A stretch of DNA of 64,000 bases from NCBI GenBank assembly GCA_016935665.1, contig JAFGQN010000134.1, positions 1 through 64,000 on the forward strand, read 5' to 3'. The stretch comes from Deltaproteobacteria bacterium (GTDB lineage: Bacteria > Myxococcota_A > Polyangia > JAAYKL01). A model generated the notes under the pieces. That model searched no databases and was not told the origin of the DNA. It saw nothing but the letters and a program-made list of their open reading frames with translations. Position numbers and translations under genes: made by a program. Of this stretch, positions 36,282 through 43,835 are shown piece after piece (the stretch's first letter is position 1; each line of letters starts with the position of its first letter).

Positions 36282-36585
36282 GTTCACTTACTCCAAATAA
36301 TGGTTTAGGTTGTCCTCCGTTGCAGGCGACTGCCCCTTTGCTCCGGGAAAATCATTTCGATTTTCTTGCCTCTTCCAATTAGTGTGTCTTTGGACAGAGA
36401 ATTATAACGACCGTTGGTGAATGTTTCAGAAATGTTACCCGAGACGCGTGCCCCTATCAAATTGTACTCCAGATACCCAGAGTAATATCGACATAGATGC
36501 GTATAATCTTATTTTTTAACGATGTGGTTCTACCGTATCCACCAGAGTCGGGCACGACCATAGGGCAGGAATAAAAAAATATGAC
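36282..36585. other. Intergenic, no feature supported
   Basis: About 300 AT-rich bases between the VWA lipoprotein gene and the end of the next minus-strand gene. No frame longer than chance, no hairpin with a T run and no repeat that I can support. The promoter of the VWA gene must lie near 36290-36400. Confidence 0.5.
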
Positions 36586-36930
36586 TTACGCCCCAACCCC
36601 CTCGTCCACCGTGCGCCCTCTGCGTTTATGTTCGGAGCTGCGGGTGCCGCCGACGCGTTCGTATTCGAGGGAGTCGTCGCCAAATGCGGATTTGGTGCCG
36701 AAGCGCACGCGCTTCATGAATTCGTTGAGTTGCTTTAATGTGTCGCGTTTTTCGTCGACCAACGCAGCGGTTTGGGAGCGGAGCTTTTTAAGGGCAACGA
36801 CTTCGTCGTCGGCTTTGGCAATGAGTTCTCCCAGATGTTGTGCGGTGAGATCGTCGGGAAGGCTGCTTTCCAGCTCCCCAAGAATGGCCTGCATTTTCCG
36901 GGCTTCGGACAATGTAATGGATTCATTCAT
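36586..36930 (-). CDS. Small coiled-coil protein
   Basis: 114 residues, AGGAGG at about 9 nt upstream of the ATG. The body (about 5-75) is predicted as two long amphipathic helices (ARKMQAILGELESSL, ADDEVVALKKLRSQTAALVDEK) and the tail (SSEHKRRGRTVDEG) is charged. No catalytic motif. It resembles small helical structural proteins of unknown function. The adjacent 41-bp repeat array lies just upstream of its promoter region. Confidence 0.7.
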   Translation of the reverse strand: MNESITLSEARKMQAILGELESSLPDDLTAQHLGELIAKADDEVVALKKLRSQTAALVDEKRDTLKQLNEFMKRVRFGTKSAFGDDSLEYERVGGTRSSEHKRRGRTVDEGVGA

Positions 36931-37077
36931 TTTGGTTCTCCTCCTGTGAACTGTGTTTATGCCAGGTCAGACCAGACTCACTGGCCGGTTATTCAGAGGA
37001 TCGCCGTTTTTTTTGTTTTTTCATCAGCATGTTTGCAACACGCACGCAAACGCATGTCACTCACGACCGAAACGTTC
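36931..37077. other. Intergenic upstream of the repeat array
   Basis: No supported gene. The last 40 bases show weak similarity to the 41-bp repeat that begins at 37078, so a degenerate copy may be present. Confidence 0.4.
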
Positions 37078-37282
37078 CAACTGGACGGAGCCGTTTGTAA
37101 TGCTCGTCTGGATGCTTCCAACTTGAACGGGAAGTTTGCAACGCAAGACCCGAAGCTCCTAACTTGAGCGGGAAGTTTGTAACGCGCGACCCAAAGCCCC
37201 CAACCGGATCGGGAAGTTTGTAACGCCCGACCCAACGCTTCCAACTTGAGCGGGAAGTTTGTAATGCGCGGCCCAACGCTTC
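37078..37282. repeat. 41-bp tandem repeat array, five copies
   Basis: Five contiguous units of exactly 41 bp (37078, 37119, 37160, 37201, 37242), diverged to different degrees, with a core CGGGAAGTTTGTAACGC and a following CCAACGCTTC. Many units contain AACTT-N7-AAGTT, a small dyad able to form a hairpin. Because 41 is not a multiple of three, the array cannot encode a uniform repeat protein. All three minus-strand frames are open through it, and frames around 36993-37456 are artefacts of this. There are no unique spacers, so it is not CRISPR. Confidence 0.85.
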
Positions 37283-37461
37283 AAACTCACGCATGGATGC
37301 ATCATTGGCACAAATGAAGGTTGCTGCCGGCCCAACGCAGGCCGTCATCCACCTGAAACGTGAGTTATTGAAAAAAAGAACGTTGCAACGCATCCATAAA
37401 ATCCGATGCGTCGGGCATAAAAATGGGAGCGAACCGTTGCGCAGGGACAGGCGCATAGGGG
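37283..37461. other. Intergenic downstream of repeat array
   Basis: About 180 bases between the 41-bp array and the stop of the fibro-slime lipoprotein gene. A plus-strand frame (37293) has no ribosome site or domain. No terminator recognised. Confidence 0.4.
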
Positions 37462-39222
37462 CTACTGGACAGGGGAACAGGAACTCGGTGCGAGACGGAG
37501 CACGGAAAAACCGGTCATTTCCAGTTTAAAGGTGGAAAACGCCAGTCGGCGCTCGGCATGGAACAGTTGTATGGGGTACACCTTTTTATCCTGCATGCCA
37601 AAGTTGTTGAGCGCATCGATGGTCACTTCGCCCACGACAGGTGCGTGAACGCCCCCCAAATCAATGGCCAGCCGGCCGTTTATAAATACAAACACATCGT
37701 CATCGCCGGTGAATTTCAACACAGCCGTTTTGCCGGCGTCGTAGGTCATCCAGGATATCATCTCGGTGGTAAAAAAGAAATTGTGCAGCACCGTCTGACC
37801 GGTAATCTCTGATTCCTGTTGCCATTGCGATCCGTATTCCGGTGGAATTACTGCCCTGGAATCACTGTCCAACCCGTCGAGCGGGAAGAAAAGTGGATTG
37901 CCGTCGTAATACTCGCTCGCAGCGCCAAATTCGCACACATCCCAATTGCCCCATCCCGATGAAGGACTGCTTTGCGAACACGGATTGCGGCACTCATAGC
38001 CTGCCACGCCGGCAGCAAAATTGGGGCAGTCATCGCAGGTGCCTCTTTCCGGGGACGTCAGGCACGTTCGATTGGAGTAATCATGCGGACATGGTGATGT
38101 ACAAATATAATCGGGATACTGCTGCACCACCTGCGGACATGCCTGCCAGCAATCGGCATCCTCCACATAGGTGCAGTCCACCACTTCGGGGCCAAAGGCA
38201 CAAAATGAAATCCTTTTATCATTTGTATAAATCCACTGCTCACCGCTATCCCCATATCGATTTACAAATCCACCCTGACCGTCGGCAAAAAGTGTCATCG
38301 TCCCCGCCTTTGCAGGGGAACCACTGAACCATTTTGCAAACGACACCCTGGACGCAATACAGGCGTCGGTGTCGCCATCGTCCGCGAGCGAAGGCTTTCC
38401 ATTTGTGCCAATTTGATTTTCCACAAGATGCAAGATGGGGTCTGCCGATTCACAGTTCACATCAAAATCGGTATCGGTGCTTAAAAAGTCACGGTATAGC
38501 GCATCGATGGTCACGGTACAATCCGCTCCTGCACAGCTCTCGCCATTGTCGCACTGGTATCCGTTTTCTATTTTACACGTTGCTGAACAGCCATCGCCGT
38601 TTTGCACGTTGCCATCATCACATTCCTCATTCAACACCAGTCCATCGCCGCAGACAGAAACGCAGGCGCCAGAAGAACAGTCGGGTTCTTTTTGGCAGTC
38701 AACGCTGCATCCATCAAATGGCATTTGGTTACCATCGTCACACCCCTCCCCCTTTTCAATCGTGCTGTTGCCACACACCGCGGCCGGTACTGTCTCTGTA
38801 TCCATCCCACTGTCCGAGTCGTCCCCACTTTCGCTTGCGCTGTCACTCTCACTTGCGCTCCCGGTATCATTTGTATCTGCCGCCGTGTCCGAATCTGCCG
38901 CTGTACCGATGGACGTCTCCGAGTCAAACTGCGTTGCCGAGTCCTGTACCAATACCGTATCCGCTGTGGTGTCCCCACTGGAGTCCGACAGGGGTTCCGT
39001 GTCAACGGTTGTGTCTGTCCCAGTATCTTCAACCAAAGAGGTATCCGAACTGGATGCCGTGTCGATTGCCAACAGCCCTGTATCACTTTCGGCGCCGGAA
39101 TCCACAGGTTGCTGTGAACCGGAGTCAACCGGCGGGGTGGTGTTGTTCACAGTGACGTGTGTATCACAACCCAAAAATACAAACATGCAGGCCAACAGTA
39201 ATTTGCGAGTCAATGAATTCAT
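37462..39222 (-). CDS. Fibro-slime/PA14-like lipoprotein with myxobacterial Cys repeats
   Basis: 586 residues from ATG 39222, with AAAGGA 6 nt upstream; the longer frame has no ribosome site and a non-signal N terminus. Lipobox VFLGC, long Ser/Asp/Thr-rich spacer (about 30-145), two myxobacterial disulfide repeats (CGNSTIEKGEGCDDGN, CGDGLVLNEECDDGN), more Cys-rich sequence, and a C-terminal fibro-slime domain (KFTGDDDVFVFINGRLAIDLGGVH, about 515-540). Fibro-slime modules are PA14-like beta domains found in bacterial and social-amoeba carbohydrate-binding proteins. A surface adhesin or matrix protein is likely. The spacer is the same class as in the other lipoproteins here. Confidence 0.85.
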   Translation of the reverse strand: MNSLTRKLLLACMFVFLGCDTHVTVNNTTPPVDSGSQQPVDSGAESDTGLLAIDTASSSDTSLVEDTGTDTTVDTEPLSDSSGDTTADTVLVQDSATQFDSETSIGTAADSDTAADTNDTGSASESDSASESGDDSDSGMDTETVPAAVCGNSTIEKGEGCDDGNQMPFDGCSVDCQKEPDCSSGACVSVCGDGLVLNEECDDGNVQNGDGCSATCKIENGYQCDNGESCAGADCTVTIDALYRDFLSTDTDFDVNCESADPILHLVENQIGTNGKPSLADDGDTDACIASRVSFAKWFSGSPAKAGTMTLFADGQGGFVNRYGDSGEQWIYTNDKRISFCAFGPEVVDCTYVEDADCWQACPQVVQQYPDYICTSPCPHDYSNRTCLTSPERGTCDDCPNFAAGVAGYECRNPCSQSSPSSGWGNWDVCEFGAASEYYDGNPLFFPLDGLDSDSRAVIPPEYGSQWQQESEITGQTVLHNFFFTTEMISWMTYDAGKTAVLKFTGDDDVFVFINGRLAIDLGGVHAPVVGEVTIDALNNFGMQDKKVYPIQLFHAERRLAFSTFKLEMTGFSVLRLAPSSCSPVQ

Positions 39223-39450
39223 CGGCAGTCCTTTGGTGAATTGTGAAAGCAGCAGTATCCCATAATATCGGAAACCCGCCAAAAACAAAAGAGTAAACCT
39301 GATCATCTGAATCCGTCATTCCGGCGAGGCGGGGAACCTGCGAACGTTCAAAGCGTTCCCGTCTTTACAGGAGAGGCGCATCTTTTCTTCCAGTAACCCA
39401 AATTGTCCTGAATATCGGCTCCTTTATTGAACATCAGAAGTGATCATTCT

Positions 39451-39492
39451 ATTGGTCGGCAATGACTTTCTATTGGTCGGCAATGACTTTCT
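39451..39492. repeat. 21-bp tandem duplication across a stop codon
   Basis: Two exact copies of ATTGGTCGGCAATGACTTTC-T (39451-39471 and 39472-39492). On the minus strand each encodes KVIADQ followed by the TAG stop, so the inner copy is the real C terminus of the OPT-partner gene and the outer copy repeats it, stop included, immediately downstream in frame. Confidence 0.85.
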
Positions 39493-40009
39493 TTGACTGC
39501 ATAAAAAATGTTTGCGCTTTATCGAGGTAGGTGTTCGATTCGTCGGGATAGCCGTCCACGGCGGCGGACCAGGCGCGGGATAAAAAGCGTTCGGCCACGG
39601 CGAAGTCGGACATGAAGTGGGCGTAAAAGGAAAAGCCTTTGGCGGCAATAAGTCTTTGTTTGGCATCCGCAATCTGAAAAATCTGATCTTCCTGCAGCGA
39701 TGAAATAACTGAAACGCGCCTCTCCAAATCGTCGTCAGCGCCATGTTTGCTTAAGCGGGCGAGTATCTCGTCCAACCCGTCTGCAATCTGAGTTGTGACA
39801 TTGATTTGGGTTTCGGTCTGCGCATCCCCTTTGTGGCGCTGCCCGCTGCGATTGACCAGAATTGCCAGCACCACAGCGCCCATGCCTATCCAGAAGGGGG
39901 CATCAACAAACAGTTGCGCCACCGTTGCATCTTTGCCCAGTCGGGCGGCGGCCAGAGCGGCAGCGGACATGCCGGCCATCAGAAGTGTCCACGCGATGAC
40001 TTTTTTCAT
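39470..40009 (-). CDS. Membrane protein partner of OPT transporter
   Basis: 179 residues from ATG 40009, which overlaps the stop of the OPT gene by 4 nt (CAATGA), so translation is coupled. Two N-terminal membrane helices (AWTLLMAGMSAAALAAA; PFWIGMGAVVLAILVNR) are followed by a cytosolic helical domain (about 65-179) with Gln/Asp/Glu-rich heptads (ITDQIADGLDEILARLSKH-like pattern). No known domain recognised. Its 3' end carries the 21-bp duplication described separately. Tight coupling implies a role in the transporter's assembly or regulation. Confidence 0.75.
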   Translation of the reverse strand: MKKVIAWTLLMAGMSAAALAAARLGKDATVAQLFVDAPFWIGMGAVVLAILVNRSGQRHKGDAQTETQINVTTQIADGLDEILARLSKHGADDDLERRVSVISSLQEDQIFQIADAKQRLIAAKGFSFYAHFMSDFAVAERFLSRAWSAAVDGYPDESNTYLDKAQTFFMQSKKVIADQ

Positions 40010-41703
40010 TGGGCGCCTCCCAGCACTTTGGCCATGGATATGACAACCGACACCAGCGCTTCGCCCACGATGAAACCGGCGGCCACGGGCAGTCCCTTTT
40101 CCTCTGCCCATTTGCCTCCTTTGAAGTGAACCACCCCCATGTTGATGAGACATCCCAATCCATATGTCAAAACATATTCCATGGGCAGGTACATGGACAA
40201 ACCGATAAGCACTCCCAGCCCCGGCACACCAAAAATCGACACCGCGCCGCCGATCATCAAACCACTCAAATATTTCACGATGGGCATCTCACCACCGGAT
40301 ATGGCCGTGATGGTGGAACTGAGCGCAGTGGCCTGAGGCGCCGGCAGCGCCTTTGTGCCGAAATCCTGGGATTGGGCAAGCACATACACCACCGCCATGG
40401 CAACGATGGGCCCTATCCAGGTGACCGCCAGCTGGGCCGCCTGTTGCCGAACCGGTTTAGCGCCTACCAGAAATCCGGTTTTCAAATCCTGCATAATGTC
40501 GGAGCACTGGCTGAGCGACATGCAAATGGCAGCGCCCAGAGTTACCGAAAGCACTACGTTTTCCCCACTCAGCCACATGACGATGGCCACGCCCATCATG
40601 GAAATGCCCGAGATGGGCGACCAGTCGGTCATGCCGGTGCATTGGGATATCACCACACCGGCCAGCGCCAGCCACACAGTCCCCACAGTGGCGATGAGCA
40701 GCGCGCGCAAAAACGAAATATCGGAAGTGAGCATGGCGGTGGCCAGCAGTACTGCAAACGAAGCGGCGGCGCCAATCCCCACCAGCACCGCCGGCATCTC
40801 CTCAGTGCCTCCTTTTACTTTGGCGCGCAGCAATCCGGCGAAGGCCGCGCGAATGGCGGGTAAACTCACCAGTATTCCCGAAACAGCGCCACCCACCAGC
40901 ATGCCGATGCCCATGGGACGTGTAATCTCTTTGTGGGCGGCGTCAATCATCTCCGTGGCCGACCCATGGGGGCCCAAAGGCAGCCAATCCATGTAAATGG
41001 CAGCAGGTGTGATAATCCAATACGACAATATGCCGCCCACCAGCACCAGAATGCCGTTGCGTCCCGTGAGATATCCCGCACCCACGCACATCAGCGAAAG
41101 CGCCCAGGTATTGGTGAACTCTTTGGGAATGAACACGAGCCAGCGGTTCAAATCCACCACTTCGGTGTCCATGGCCTGTGTGATGACAGTGATCAGCGCC
41201 GCTGCCCCAATGCCCGCGCCCAGCAATGCCAGTTTGCCAAGTCCCGCTCCGGGGCTGCGCAAAATAGTGGCCACCGCCACCCCCGACGGAAAGCGCAGGC
41301 GCTCCAAATCGATCATCTGCTTTCGCAGGGGAATGATGAAAAAGAAGCCGAGAAATGACCCGGAAATACACGCGATGACCATAGTGGGCAGACTGAACGG
41401 CTCGCCGCGCAGATAAAGAACGGGGACCGTAAAAATCACGCCCGCGCTGGCTACATTCAGGCTGGACGCCACAGTCTGCACAATATTATTCTCAACAATG
41501 GTGCCTCTGCGTAAAATGCCACGCAGAATCCCAAAGCCTGCAATGGCGGCAATGGAAGAACCCACAATAGTAAACCCCACCACCAGTCCCGAATAGGTAA
41601 TGGACGCCACCATCACCACGCCAATGGCAATCCCGGTTAGCAGCGATGCAATGGTCACCTCGCGATAAGGCCCCGTATGCATTTTCCTGGTCTTTGATTT
41701 CAT
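40006..41703 (-). CDS. OPT-family transporter
   Basis: 565 residues from ATG 41703, GAGAGG 9 nt upstream; the 75-codon upstream extension of the frame is not membrane protein and lacks a ribosome site. About 14 hydrophobic segments. Family features: N-terminal HTGPYREVTIASLLTGIAIGVV, motif SLNVASAGVIFTVPVLYL, GFFFIIPLRKQMI, and C-terminal GLMIGGAVSIFGVPGLGVLIGLSMYLPMEYVL. The oligopeptide/YSL transporter superfamily imports peptides or metal-chelates, driven by the proton gradient. Substrate cannot be told. It is followed by an overlapping small membrane protein gene. Confidence 0.9.
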   Translation of the reverse strand: MKSKTRKMHTGPYREVTIASLLTGIAIGVVMVASITYSGLVVGFTIVGSSIAAIAGFGILRGILRRGTIVENNIVQTVASSLNVASAGVIFTVPVLYLRGEPFSLPTMVIACISGSFLGFFFIIPLRKQMIDLERLRFPSGVAVATILRSPGAGLGKLALLGAGIGAAALITVITQAMDTEVVDLNRWLVFIPKEFTNTWALSLMCVGAGYLTGRNGILVLVGGILSYWIITPAAIYMDWLPLGPHGSATEMIDAAHKEITRPMGIGMLVGGAVSGILVSLPAIRAAFAGLLRAKVKGGTEEMPAVLVGIGAAASFAVLLATAMLTSDISFLRALLIATVGTVWLALAGVVISQCTGMTDWSPISGISMMGVAIVMWLSGENVVLSVTLGAAICMSLSQCSDIMQDLKTGFLVGAKPVRQQAAQLAVTWIGPIVAMAVVYVLAQSQDFGTKALPAPQATALSSTITAISGGEMPIVKYLSGLMIGGAVSIFGVPGLGVLIGLSMYLPMEYVLTYGLGCLINMGVVHFKGGKWAEEKGLPVAAGFIVGEALVSVVISMAKVLGGAQ

Positions 41704-42060
41704 ATTCAAACGCCTCTCCTTAAAAAACGCTGTCCCAAAACGATTGCAGATAAATTGTGCGTGAACAGTAACATCCCACACGACGAAAGACATCATAAAA
41801 CAACGTGGTCGATTTCGGCCACTGGTTATCCCCAGCATGGTCGACTTCGACTGATTTGGTCTTTCGGATTTCCTTGTATTCTCAATCCACACGCTGGAAA
41901 TGACGCTAAAGTCACAATATTTTGACATTCATCAAATCTCATCCTCATTGGCACGAATTGTGAATATATGAACCCTCAATGTAATAGCGAACGATTCACA
42001 GAATGTGAAATATCCCGTGTTTTTGTCGACGACGGGGAGATATGGCAAAGGAGCAGACCA

Positions 42061-42468
42061 ATGCAGGAAGACGCATTACAACTGGATCTCCACCCCATCA
42101 GCGGTGTCGCAGGAAACGAATCGGTGCCGGGCTCGCCACTGTTGCACTTGAATCTCCAGGTGGATCCGCCCACGGGCTGGATTTCCGGGGATGGACTTCA
42201 GATTCAAGTCACGGCGCCCCCCTTTAATGAGATTAAAATCAGCAATATCACCGGAAATATCAGGCGAACCAGTCTTGGGAATTATACCCGGATTGTGTCA
42301 CTCAAAGGCGAGGCCGAAGTGCCGTTTTTGGGCAGTACCATTGGAAACACAGTGACTTTTTTCACTGCGCAGTTTGCCATTAACGATAGCTGGACCGGAG
42401 ATGGTGGCTGGACACTGGGGGCGCACTCCGTTGACAATGTGCCATTTCGTTCGGAGTCACAAAGCTAG
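42061..42468 (+). CDS. DUF1842-like small beta protein
   Basis: 135 residues from ATG 42061 with AAGGAG 7 nt upstream; the earlier ATG at 41968 is in frame but has no ribosome site. The sequence is beta-rich (SPLLHLNLQVDPPTGWISG, VTAPPFNEIKISNITGNIR, TVTFFTAQFAIND) and resembles the DUF1842 pattern (GSPVLHLSLxV...VSGxAxITQAxNPP). No signal peptide. Convergent with the DUF917 gene, whose stop is 8 nt away. Function unknown. Confidence 0.6.
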   Translation: MQEDALQLDLHPISGVAGNESVPGSPLLHLNLQVDPPTGWISGDGLQIQVTAPPFNEIKISNITGNIRRTSLGNYTRIVSLKGEAEVPFLGSTIGNTVTFFTAQFAINDSWTGDGGWTLGAHSVDNVPFRSESQS

Positions 42469-42476
42469 ACAATGGT

Positions 42477-43835
42477 TCAGGCCGTGACAATGGGGGCTTC
42501 GGTGGTATTGATGGCGTGAATCTGTTTACTGCGCTCCCATATTTTTTCCAGTGGAATATACTCCCCCCGATACCCCATCTGATTCACAATGTCCTTAAAG
42601 CTGCTGGACATTTCCTTGCTGTTGAACGCGCTTCGCGTTTCGGTATCCACTGTTGCTGTTTTGGGATCATGGCCCCGCAGCAACGGATTGGCCACAATGC
42701 CGATAAGCGACACCGCCTTGTTTTCCAGCGATGGGACAAGGTTATTGTTTCTATCCACCAGGTCGCCATTGGCATACACCTTTTGCGAATCGTGAACATA
42801 GTATGCAATGGAATCCGGCGCCATGGCAATGGGGGTGGGACGATCGGACAGCCATGCCAGAAGTGATTCATTCTGGTACATGATGGTGGCTTCGATGAGT
42901 GTATCCGGATTAATGATGTTCACCTGCCCCACATCAAATCCGCCACCGGTACTGATGCTGACACATCCTTTTTCAAAAATGCCAAAGAACATGTGATACG
43001 CCTGCAGTCCCTGGCTGTTTAAAAAATCGATAACCGCCTGTATATTGCCGTTGGGTTCTGCCAGATGCCGTCCCACCAGTCGACTCAATTCCAGTGTGCC
43101 CTCGATGCGAATGGCATTCTTCATCTGATTGTGATCCATTGCCCAGATGCCGAGCCCCGCAGCCTCCTGGAAGGCGGCGAGTCCCAATATGGGTCTGGCC
43201 AGTTTTTCAATGGCTTTGGCCATGTAATCCTGCTTTTTCCACCAGTGCTGGGTGCCGGATTGATGGAGCAGATTCAAATCAATGACAAACCCGTCGGCAT
43301 TGGCGAGGATGGTGGGATCAGTGGACGTATTGGCCGCGGCATATGTAAGCATGGTCAATTCGGGCACCGCACGCTGTGCGCCATCGGCATCAATGACTTT
43401 CAATCCCAGTTTGCTGGCCACTAAACAGGGCACAATGGAACTGATGGCGCCGATTTCAACGGGCAGCAGATACGTAAGGGTCTTGCCCTGAGCGTACAAA
43501 TCCCGCTGCATCGCCCGGGTGGCATTTACTGCCGCCTCCGGATATTTCAGTTCCCCCACCGCTTCCGGCGCCCCGATATAGGCCACCACGGCGGCAACTT
43601 CTTCCGAGTCTTTGCGGAGCGCCTCTTTCAATGTGACCACTTCCACCTGCGCGTTATCATAGTATTCACCGGTCTTGAAATGATGAAGCATCTTTTGAAC
43701 AGAACTCCAGTTTCCACCTCCGCCGCTGGCAAGCAACGTGGCTCCCCTGACGATGTCGTACAAATCACTGGCATGCAGTGTCTGATTTCGAGGTTGAAAT
43801 CTGTTTTTGTTTCTTCTGGATTTAGTTGATGACAT
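42477..43835 (-). CDS. DUF917 / S-methylthiohydantoin desulfurase-like protein
   Basis: 452 residues from ATG 43835, preceded by AGGGGGGACAA. Sequence hallmarks: LASGGGGNWSSVQKM near the N terminus, AYIGAPEAVGELKYP, LLPVEIGAISSIVP, KVIDADGAQRAVPEL and GGGFDVGQVNI. These match the DUF917 family (hydantoinase-like two-domain proteins, some annotated S-methylthiohydantoin desulfurase). The basic N terminus (SSTKSRRNKNRFQPRNQ) is longer than I expect. Its start overlaps the stop of the sigma-54/TPR activator by 14 nt, so it is translated with its likely regulator. The substrate is unknown. Confidence 0.82.
   Translation of the reverse strand: MSSTKSRRNKNRFQPRNQTLHASDLYDIVRGATLLASGGGGNWSSVQKMLHHFKTGEYYDNAQVEVVTLKEALRKDSEEVAAVVAYIGAPEAVGELKYPEAAVNATRAMQRDLYAQGKTLTYLLPVEIGAISSIVPCLVASKLGLKVIDADGAQRAVPELTMLTYAAANTSTDPTILANADGFVIDLNLLHQSGTQHWWKKQDYMAKAIEKLARPILGLAAFQEAAGLGIWAMDHNQMKNAIRIEGTLELSRLVGRHLAEPNGNIQAVIDFLNSQGLQAYHMFFGIFEKGCVSISTGGGFDVGQVNIINPDTLIEATIMYQNESLLAWLSDRPTPIAMAPDSIAYYVHDSQKVYANGDLVDRNNNLVPSLENKAVSLIGIVANPLLRGHDPKTATVDTETRSAFNSKEMSSSFKDIVNQMGYRGEYIPLEKIWERSKQIHAINTTEAPIVTA

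Noticed and set aside
37078-37282. CRISPR array
   Set aside because: Units are contiguous with no unique spacers, there are only five copies, and no cas genes are in the window.
37061-37456. Minus-strand frames of 80-130 codons over the repeat array
   Set aside because: The 41-bp period keeps all three minus frames open. The peptide repeats shift frame at each unit, there is no ribosome site and no domain, so these are artefacts of the tandem DNA.
41704-41928. 75-codon N-terminal extension of the OPT transporter
   Set aside because: A strong ribosome site (GAGAGG) precedes the ATG at 41703, and the extension lacks family-like sequence and a membrane segment.
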